From: Artemisia argyi
Taxonomy: Eukaryota > Streptophyta > Magnoliopsida > Asterales > Asteraceae
Length of the DNA: 64,000 nucleotides
Direction of reading: 5' to 3'
Assembly: GCA_030686995.1 (NCBI GenBank)
Contig: CM060709.1
Coordinates: forward strand, 308,674,857-308,738,856
How positions within the stretch are numbered: position 1 is the first letter of the stretch; each line of letters begins with the position of its first letter. A program made the position numbers and the translations under genes. The notes beneath the pieces were generated by a model. That model did not search any database. It was given only the letters and a program-made list of their open reading frames with translations, and had not been told where the DNA came from. Positions 56,143-64,000 of the stretch are shown here, one piece after another.

Positions 56143-57968
56143 TCATTTGTCCGTGGGGAAGCATGATGTGGAAGAAGCAATCTCAATCGGACTTTCATTC
56201 AAAATGTTTGGACAAACATTTGAAGCACGTGAAAGTTCCACACCGATGAGATAAGTATCCGGCTCAAGATAATGATACATGAAAATGCCGGGATCAAATA
56301 TAGTGTCTTCACTCCCGAAGGAGTGAAGAAGAGAGGAAGGCACCTCGAGAACAGGCTCATTAGTCTGAGTTTGGATTTCAAGGGCTAAGCTCAAAAACAT
56401 CCCGGGAGGTTGGGTGGGAATTTGCAAATCCTCATGATTAAGGATATCTCCCTCCGGGCTATCATACTCTGGAGGAGTCATGATAAGGTGATCAATGATG
56501 GGCTCAGAAGATATTTCATCAACGTCACTGATGTCTCCATAAGATAAAGACTTTTCATCAGTGTTTGAATCACTAAGCCCGATATTGAGATAGGAATTGA
56601 GTGATGGATCATCATCATTCAATAAGCTTTCAAGGAAAAGAATATCCCCCTCAGAATCAAGATAGTTATCATCAACTTCATACGAAGTTGAACTATCTAG
56701 AGCAAGGAATGCTTCGACTTCCTCCATATCGTCTTTGAAATCAAAGAGATCATCATCACATCCCGATGGAAGTGGATTGGAGTGAGTGAGTTCATCGGCG
56801 AACTCCTCGAGAAGAAAGTCAACATTAGAGTGGGGACTAGATGTATCAACATACTCAATGTCTCCATAAGATAAACAATCATCACTAGAATCAGAGACAG
56901 TCTCAATTTGATCATTTGGATTATTAGGGTGAGAAGGAATATCACACACTTGATCAAAAGTCCCTGTGACTCTCTCGGGATTGGGACAAGGATCTCAACA
57001 CTAGACTTTATTAATTCGTCCGATTCCTTATTAGGAACAGTGCTAAGATGCTCATCCCCCATGTTTAGAGAGTGAGTGTGAACTTCGGGTGTGATATCAA
57101 CAGACTGAGGGAGATGAGAGGAGCTAGCATTCATGGATTGTACGAGTTCCATTTGATCTTCTGCTAGTAATGTCCCCGTCTCATTATTTTCTCCCTGATT
57201 TCCAATGGGAGGAATCACAAGTGATGAATCAGACGAACCCTTATAAAATTGAAGGATATCAAGGGTGTCTTCATTATCACTATCATTATCACAGTCTAGA
57301 AGAGCAGCTTGACGAAATTTGGCACGAGTTATAGCTGCTTGTTCTAAGACAAGTAATTCTTCCCTACTCAATTCGTTTCTAGCCTCTCGTTCCTCAGCAA
57401 GTAATTCTGCCATAGATTTCTCCCGAGAGTCTTGAAACGGTGTAGTAACCAACTCCTCCTTAAGTTCTTTTAAAATATCAAGAGCCTTTAGTAAAAGGTC
57501 TTGCTCGGTTTCTTGAGGAGTTGTGTGAATCATATCGTACTGTGGAGGTGGGTTTGAAAACGAATAGTCGTAATTGTTACAAGGAAATGGATTCCTTGTT
57601 TGACAATCCGAGCTAGAGTGTGGACCTCCACAGTAATCACAACAGTAATACTGATGTGGCTGTGGGTTGTATGTGCTAGAATTACAATTGCTATCAGGAG
57701 ACTGCTCATAGACAAGCGTGTTTCCCGATTGACAATTATAACTGTAGTGTGAACCACCACAGTACTCACAACAGTAAAACTGCTGAAACTGATGGTGTGG
57801 TAACTGATGGAATGAATCAGTCGTGTCATGGTAAGAATAAGGGTTCTGGTTATAGACAGACCTGTTTCCCGACTCTACCATGCCACAGCTGGGGCAATTG
57901 CCACCATTATAAGGATTACCACACCATTGGCAAACCAGAAAGTGTGGATGAGACATAGAAAGAATCAA
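56143..57968 (-). pseudogene. Gag-like two-frame ORF of retrotransposon unit 2
   Basis: Same layout as 49479-51304. A 423-codon ORF from 57968 has the three cysteine-rich units (third unit here CDYCGGPHSSSDC, a complete CX2CX3HX4C knuckle). It is followed after a one-base shift near 56975 by a 268-aa acidic ORF ending at 56143. The frame break is at the same place as in unit 1, so it predates the duplication. A few residue differences separate the copies (for example DLSFSD/SFSN, NDPV/NEPV). Role by position: structural gag-like protein of a non-autonomous Ty3-type element. This is inference. Confidence 0.7.
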
Positions 57969-58224
57969 GTGGTTTGGGAGGGGTAGGGATGACGAATCAA
58001 AGATGTGAGAGGGTAAAGGTGAATATTTTTGGGTTTTTGGAAAGACATTTTATACAAATGAGACAGAAAATGTTTTTGTGTTTTTGTGTTCGTTGAAAAC
58101 TGAGTTTAAAATGTTTTCGGGAACGGTTTTGTTTTGATAATATGAACAAAGGATGGATAAATGTACAATGGAACGAATTCCAAAGACACTAATCAGAAAA
58201 ACCGTTTAGATTCGCACACAACCT

Positions 58225-58244
58225 CCCCGGCAGCGGCGCCAAAA
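58225..58244 (-). promoter_or_regulatory. Primer-binding site of the retrotransposon
   Basis: TTTTGGCGCCGCTGCCGGGG directly inside the LTR. This resembles the PBS I recall for plant Tat/Ogre-type Ty3 elements (TGGCGCCGTTGCCGGGG, tRNA-Arg type), with one difference. Confidence 0.6.
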
Positions 58245-58246
58245 TT

Positions 58247-61200
58247 TGATTGGCTCCAAACGGTCAACCTAAATTGACCTGGGATGGTCAACAAGGTCAA
58301 ACTTCCTAGAGTCAATGCTCCGCGGAATATAGTGTTTCCCCGGGTCGTTAAGTCCCGACGAGGTGTGGATGGTTATCAAACGGTTCTGTGATCGGGTGAA
58401 TTTGGATGAGAAAGGGGTTTGTGTGTGATTAAGCTAAGGAATCTACATTGAAATAGCTTAAATAAGCTATATGAAGAAGACGAGAAAGTTAGAAAAACTA
58501 GAAACGTTTAAAACTTAAAAACGCGTACGTTCACGTTTAAATAAAACGTAAACGTACGAAATAAAAAGTAAAAACGGAAATCTGAAAACACCCAGGGGGT
58601 GAAAATGACTTTTTTACAAACTATAAGATAAAAGAAAATTTTTAGAAAAAGAAAATAAATTTTAACACTAATTAATTATTTAATATTAATTAAATACTAT
58701 TTAATACTTATTATTAATATTTAAACAACTTAAATATAATATAATATTAATTAAATACTAAAAATGTGAAAATAAAATTTCTAAAATTATAAAATAACTA
58801 AAAATAAGTTTTAAAATTAAAAATAAATATTTTTGTCTTTTTGTGAAATTTATATTAATTAATTACTAATTAAACATTAATTACCTAATTAAACTATTTT
58901 AAATTATAGAAAATACTAAATGAACAGTAAAATTCTAATAAAATTTCTAAAATTATTTTATAACATATAAAAGATATTAAAAATATAAAAACTAGGTTTT
59001 ACTTAATAAAAACTAATTATGCTATTTAAAACTAATTATTAATTAATAATTAATAAAACTAAGATTAATTCTAATAAATACTAAATAATAAAATAAAAAT
59101 CTGAGAAAATTATTATAAATACTTTAATATATGAGGAATTTAATAAAAATATAAAAAAGCTAGGTGCTTAATAAAAATATAAAAATGAAAATTAAAATTT
59201 AAATAAAATTAAATAGAAACTATCACTTAAAAATTAAGTTAACTTTTCTGGATTTTTTCTTTTGAAACTTAACTTACACCTAAAAACATGAACTTTTTGT
59301 AAAAGCAAACTTTTTAGAACTCAGAAATAAGCTAGAATAAGCCAAAAAGTTGAGACAGTTGACTTTGGTCAACTGTGGAGGGAAATAAGCCAAAATGGGC
59401 CTAAGTGGGACCCACTCCTGCTAATTCTGGTCTAAATAAGCTAATGGGACATGAATAAGCTGGAAAAAGTAATAGTGGACCACAGAATAAGCTATTAAGC
59501 ACAAAATAAGCTCTTTGCCACTTAACTCAAACCAGAAACTGGGACAAACTTGAGGTGTGGTTTCAGGTGGGGTCCACAAGTGGTGAGGTCAAACCAGTGG
59601 TCAATACCACTTCCCTGGTAGGAGGGGGGTTTAGGGGAACAAAAAACAAGGGCTGAGGATCACTATGGTGGTCAGAAAACCACCACCAAGTGGTGGTGGT
59701 GACTGATATAACTGCTGCAGCAGGGGGCAGTCCCTCCCCTGCAGCTGTCTTTGATCAACTGTGGGGCCCAGGTAAAAAATGGCAAAAATGTATGCAAGAT
59801 GGGAAATTGGAGATGAGGTGGGATACTTTGAGTAGGAACAAGTTTCAAATCCTAAGGCTAAGCATAAAAATCTAATTAATTCTTGCCAGAAATGAAAAAA
59901 CTGAGATCATGCACATTTTGACTTTTGAGAAAAACTTAAACCTTTGACTTTGTCCAACTTTTAATGGTTATAACTGACTCAAATTGATGTTTTAGGTTAT
60001 AGTAAGACTGAATTAGAGTAGAATTACAACTTTTAAACACAATGGGTTGGATTTGAGACACAAGAACCTCAACAATTAACTGTTGAGGTGATTTGGTGGA
60101 GATTTTGACTTTGGGTTGTTTAGGACATGGATTTAAAGCATTACTAACCTAAATATACCAAATGTAATATGTTTAGACTAAAACAACAACAAAATAACAA
60201 CCAGAGAGTAGCTAGATAGGCAGATCCAAACACCCTCAAGAAAATGAAAATGAGTTTTGATTAAGCAGTAAGGTATTTCAAACCATGAAATCAACTATTT
60301 AACTTCTACTAACACAGAAAAACCACAAATAAGTCTAAATTAACAACAATTAACAGCTATAACTAGCAATTACTTAAATTTGAAAATCAATATTAAAATG
60401 AAATTGAGATGGGAGCTTACAGTGGCTTATGTGGGCTACAACCCAAGAGAAATGATACAAATCTAACCTACAGCCTCCCTGAGGCTTCTAATACCAAATG
60501 CCATCCATCCTTAACCCTGCTTCTGCTTATCTTCTTCCTTTCAATTGAGTTTTAACTGTTTTCTCCCATTTTTTATATTTTAATGTGAAATGAGCTAGAA
60601 ATAGTTTTTAAACTAAGAAAGCTTAGAGAAGCTTCTCAATGACTTAAGTGAGTTTACTGAATCAAGAAATAATGACTTTCAACAAGTTATAAGTAATTTG
60701 AGATTTTCAAGTAAAAATTGCATAAACTGAAGGCATTCAAGAAAACTAAGATTGATGATTTAAATGAGTACCAAATACACTGTGAGCTTGCAATTACAAT
60801 TTAAAACTAACTTTTACACTAAGAAAATGGAAATTACATGAAAATGACTTCAAATTATACTAACTAACTAATCTACTCTCTACTGCTACACTAATACTTT
60901 TTCTTCTTTTCTTCTTATCTTTTATAGGCCTTGGGTCACTCCTCTGACTTTCCCACTTCTGTTCTGAGCCTTTGGATGGCTAAAAATGATCCCAGCCGTT
61001 TGATGATTTTTGGCGGGAAAAACTGAGTAGGGCAATTGGGATGGTTTGGTGAGGGAATTTAATGGGTTTTGGTATTTAGTAGAAGTGGAGGGGACATGAG
61101 ATGTGGAGGGGTGAGCTGGGGGTATGTAGAAGGTGGAGTGTGGGTTTGGTATTGCAGGCTTAGCAGCCAAGTGGAGGAGATGGGAGGTCAAAGGGGGTTT

Positions 61201-62017
61201 GACCGGGGTAATTAAATAAAACGGTTTTGGGGTTTTATTTTTAGGGGGAGTGGGCCGGTTTGTTTGGTGGGCTGGGGTGAAGGGCTTGGAGTTATAAGGA
61301 TGGAGTGGGCTTGGATGAGTTGGGTTTGGAATTGGTTTTGGGTTTAAATTGATAAAAGGGTCCGTTTGATTTATAACTAAAAACACAAGGACCATTTTTG
61401 TAATTTAGAAAACTGCAAGGGCTGATCATGTAATTTTCCATAGTACTCACAAGGACCAAAAATGCCACTTTCCATATTCCAAGAACCACATTTGCAATTT
61501 TTCCATTTTTGGAATTCCCGGGGACTAAATGTGTAAATTTCCAAACCTCAGGGACTAAACTTACAATTTCACCAATCTTTTATTCCAAGGACTATTTTTG
61601 ACACATTTTGATTTTCCATGGACAAAAATGATTTTTCCTTTCAAAAATACCCCACTAGGGACCAAATCTGTCAATATTTAAAACTCCAGGGACCAAACTG
61701 TAAATTTCCAAAACTTTTCCAATTTTTCACCAAAGGACTAAATATGACAATTTATGATTTCAAAAGGACCTTTGGTGATAATTTTCCATATTTTGAATAT
61801 CCAGGGACTAGTTTTGTCATTTTATGAAAGTCGGGGGACTGAAACTGCCAATTTTGCAAACTTTGTACGTTTTTCGTTTGTTTTTGCTCATTTTGCATCT
61901 AAAACATATAAAACACAATTTTGAAATATTTTCAGTATTTTGATGCATTACTGAGTGTTTTTGTATGTTTTGCAGTTCAGATTTGACCAAAAATGATGAG
62001 TGTTTGAGCACTTATCA
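58247..62017 (-). repeat. LTR-C (full length, 3771 bp; 5' LTR in element sense)
   Basis: Nearly identical to LTR-B along its whole length; the TATA box is at 60926-60920. The outer end reads CACTTATCA instead of CACTCATCA, then the GCATA duplication. Confidence 0.92.
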
Positions 62018-64000
62018 GCATACTATGTCTTTAGCACCATCTGAATCTAGTAATGTTAATGTTGAGGAAACTTCTGTTGGTCAAGAGGACATATGAGGTT
62101 TGGTTCGTGATGCCTTAGGTATTAATTCTTTGCCTTTGGATAACAAACAAGTAGGAGATACAACGATGGAAGAAGATACAACGATGGAAGGAGATACTGG
62201 AGAATCCACCGAAAGTGGTGATCATGGTGAAGAGGGTGTTACATATAAGAAGTTGTTAGAAGAATGTGACAAAGAATTGTACTCTGGTTGCAAGTACTCA
62301 AATTTGTCCTTCACTTTACATTTATATCACATTAAATGTATTGGTGGAATATCTAACAAGACTTTTAGCATGATACTAGAACTTTTGAGGGATGCATTTC
62401 CACATCTTACAGCATTACCATCATCTGCCAATGAAGCCAAAAAGTTTACTAAAGATTTGGGTCTAGGTTACGAAAAAATCCATGCGTGCCCTAATGATTG
62501 TATGCTTTATTGGGGTGACAGGGTGGGTCAACAATCTTGTCATATTTGCAAAGCTTCACGATATAAAAGCGATGAAGTGACTGGAAGTTCAAAATCACGC
62601 AAATCCAATAAGCCGACAAAAGTTTTACGTTATTTTCCTTTAATTCCGAGACTTAAAAAGGTTGTACATGTCCGAGAAAATAGCAAAGGACATGAGGTGG
62701 CATGATATTGGTAGAACAAAAGATGGAAAATTGAGGCACCCCGCAGATGGTCTTGCCTGGAGCGCATTTAATGATCGATATTCAAAGTTTGCCTCAGATC
62801 CTCAAAGTGTGAGGCTTGGCCTGGCTAGTGATGGTTTTAATCCATTTCGTACAATGAGTACATCACATAGCACATGGCCAGTGTTATTGATTCCTTACAA
62901 TTTACCTCCTTGGATATGCATGAAACAACAATCATTTATTCTTTCATCTATTATTCCTGGGGAGAAAGGTCCTGGTAATGATATTGACGTATATCTAAAA
63001 CCTTTAATAAAAGAGCTCCAATCATTATGGAAGGGTGTTGATGCATATGATGCTTTTTCTAAGGAACATTTCAAACTAAAGGCTTCCCTTTTGTGGACTA
63101 TCAACGATTTTCCTGCATATGCAAATTTATCTGGTTGGAGCACCAAGGGTCGTGTGGCATGTCTAGTTTGTGTGAACTCCACTCACTTTAGGTGGTTAAA
63201 ACATGGAAAAAAATTTGCTGCATGGGACATCGAAGATGGTTAGAGCCGAATCATGGTTATCGATTTCAAAAGGAATGTTTTGATGGTACAATAGAGAATG
63301 AGGGTCCGCCAACTCCACTAACAGGATTAGATGTTTTGAAACAATTAAGCGGAGTAAGATTTAAATATGGAAAGTCTAAGAAAAGGACGAGGGAGGATGT
63401 TGGTTCAACAAGTACTCATACAACAGAGGGAACATATGACAACCAAGGTGTATTTGAGAGTACAAATATTACCATTGAAGAAGATATCGATGGTGAGAAC
63501 CAATTATGGAAAAAGAAAAGTGTGTTCTTTGATTTAGAGTATTGGGAGCACAATTTACTTAGACATAACTTAGATGTGATGCATATCGAAAAGAATGTGT
63601 GTGACAATATTCTTGGGACCTTATTAGATTTGGATGGAAAGACTAAAGACAACGAAAACACCCGTAGGGATCTCGAGGAAATGGGAATTAGACATGACCT
63701 TCACCTTATAAATCGTCCTAATGGAAAGCCGTACTTACCCCCAGCATGTTATACGATGTCTAGTGTAGAGAAGTCCAACTTTTCACAATTGTTAAAAGAT
63801 CTCAAAGTTCCTGATGGGTATGCATCCAATATTTCGAAGGGTGTAAGCTTGAAAGATCATAAAATTTCCAATCTTAAGAGTCATGATGGGCACATCTTAA
63901 TGCAAGATGTTTTGACCATTGCTTTACGGGCATCCGTGATTTCAAGAACACAATCTCGTGTAGTTAAACCAGTGACTGATTATTGCTTCTTTTTCAAAGG

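Larger units (their letters stand above)
55355..58246 (-). other. Internal region 2 of the retrotransposon array
   Basis: 2892 bp, nearly identical to internal region 1 with scattered substitutions. Its primer-binding site reads TGGCGCCGCTGCCGGGGA (about 58225-58242), while the copy in region 1 has one change (GGCGTCGC). Confidence 0.88.
48141..62017 (-). mobile_element. Ty3-type non-autonomous retrotransposon array LTR-INT-LTR-INT-LTR
   Basis: Three LTRs and two internal regions in one orientation (minus) form one insertion. They are LTR-A 48141-48689 (internally deleted), INT-1 48690-51582, LTR-B 51583-55354, INT-2 55355-58246 and LTR-C 58247-62017. A single 5-bp duplication GCATA flanks the whole array (48136-48140, 62018-62022); the inner LTR junctions have none. 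Each internal region begins with a primer-binding site AAATTTTGGCG(C/T)CGCTGCCG and ends with a purine tract GTGTGGGGGAT or similar. No reverse transcriptase, integrase or RNase H is present. Confidence 0.92.
46245..64000 (+). mobile_element. CACTA (EnSpm) transposon, 5' part, runs off the window
   Basis: Begins CACTACAAAAAATAG at 46245, the CACTA terminal signature. Subterminal repeats AAGCGTGTA follow at 46407, 46444, 46501 and 46548, with an inverted copy near 46265. A long leader follows, then a TNP2-type transposase starting at 47915, which is split by the 13.9-kb retrotransposon array (48141-62017) and continues to the window edge. The 3' terminus is beyond the window. Confidence 0.88.
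47915..64000 (+). pseudogene. CACTA TNP2-type transposase, split by retrotransposon array and partial
   Basis: Exon sequence 47915-48140 encodes MDKSWINAPIKSKTFRDGAN and ends HGEH, a Transpos_assoc-type N-terminus with CPCNKCC cysteines. After the array the frame resumes at 62023. The codon split by the insertion reads ACT, and the text continues MSLAPSESSN. A TGA at 62094-62096 interrupts it. Then come GLVRDALGINSL, CDKELYSGCKYSNLSF, the zinc-like ACPNDCMLYWGD...CHICKASRY, DIGRTKDGKLRHPADGLAW, LASDGFNPFRTMS and FPAYANLSGWSTKGRVAC, all hallmarks of Transposase_21. Frameshifts lie near 62660 and near 63210. The rest (DLEYWEHNLLRHNLDVMHIE ...) runs to the window end. The other breaks are point-like, so the gene was probably intact until fairly recently. 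Confidence 0.88.

Overview
This looks like a plant nuclear genome window: AT-rich, intron-containing genes, and dense nested transposable elements. It is probably a composite (Asteraceae). That placement is an inference. It rests on my recollection that the cysteine-rich and acidic retroelement ORFs at 49-51 kb and 56-58 kb resemble ORFs annotated many times in chrysanthemum and Tanacetum relatives. No bacterial features, CRISPR arrays or complete tRNA/rRNA genes were seen.

Two host genes look intact. (1) 3879-6272 (+) is an intronless G-type lectin receptor-like kinase of 797 aa with a non-RD kinase domain. (2) 12135-15510 (-) is a five-exon TSJT1/aluminium-induced-protein-like gene. I reconstructed its exons from splice signals and frame; they give 236 codons including both family motifs (YGL and LRDR). 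A decayed DnaJ-49-like gene lies at 9357-10210.

Layout. 0.6-3.2 kb: decayed MULE transposase (-). 3.9-6.3 kb: receptor kinase. About 7.1 kb: a Helitron-like 3' end. 7.2-8.4 kb: PIF/Harbinger transposase remnant (-), followed by a large inverted repeat (8.5-9.17 kb). 9.4-10.2 kb: DnaJ pseudogene. 12.1-15.5 kb: TSJT1-like gene. 15.7-17.8 kb: MITE cluster, including a Stowaway inside a Stowaway and a hAT element. 17,811-24,150: MULE-B1, with 158-170 bp TIRs and a 9-bp TSD, interrupted by a 2.85-kb solo LTR. 25.9-26.2 kb: hAT MITE. 26,449-34,223: a probable 7.8-kb non-autonomous Helitron (-) carrying gene fragments. 34.6-34.9 kb: a SINE whose head contains a 5S rRNA-like block. 35,013-39,716: MULE-B2, in opposite orientation to B1. 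40-41.1 kb: PIF/Pong ORF1 remnant. 41.7-42.3 kb: two hairpin MITEs. 43.4-43.8 kb: second copy of the 5S-like SINE (-). 44.2-45.1 kb: Copia fragment containing a MITE. 46,245 to the window end: a CACTA/EnSpm element whose transposase gene is split by a 13.9-kb Ty3-type array arranged LTR-INT-LTR-INT-LTR and flanked by one 5-bp TSD (GCATA).

The most interesting objects are four. First, the MULE-B family carries a transposase and a convergent second gene for a 138-aa coiled-coil protein. This is the layout of maize MuDR (mudrA/mudrB), but the second protein is one I do not recognise. Second, the two SINEs combine a tRNA-like start with the 5S rRNA internal control region. Third, the tandem retrotransposon array sits at a single target site in a CACTA transposase exon. 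Fourth, the Helitron preserves exon-intron structure of captured gene pieces. All coordinates come from reading the sequence by eye; no alignment or database search was run.
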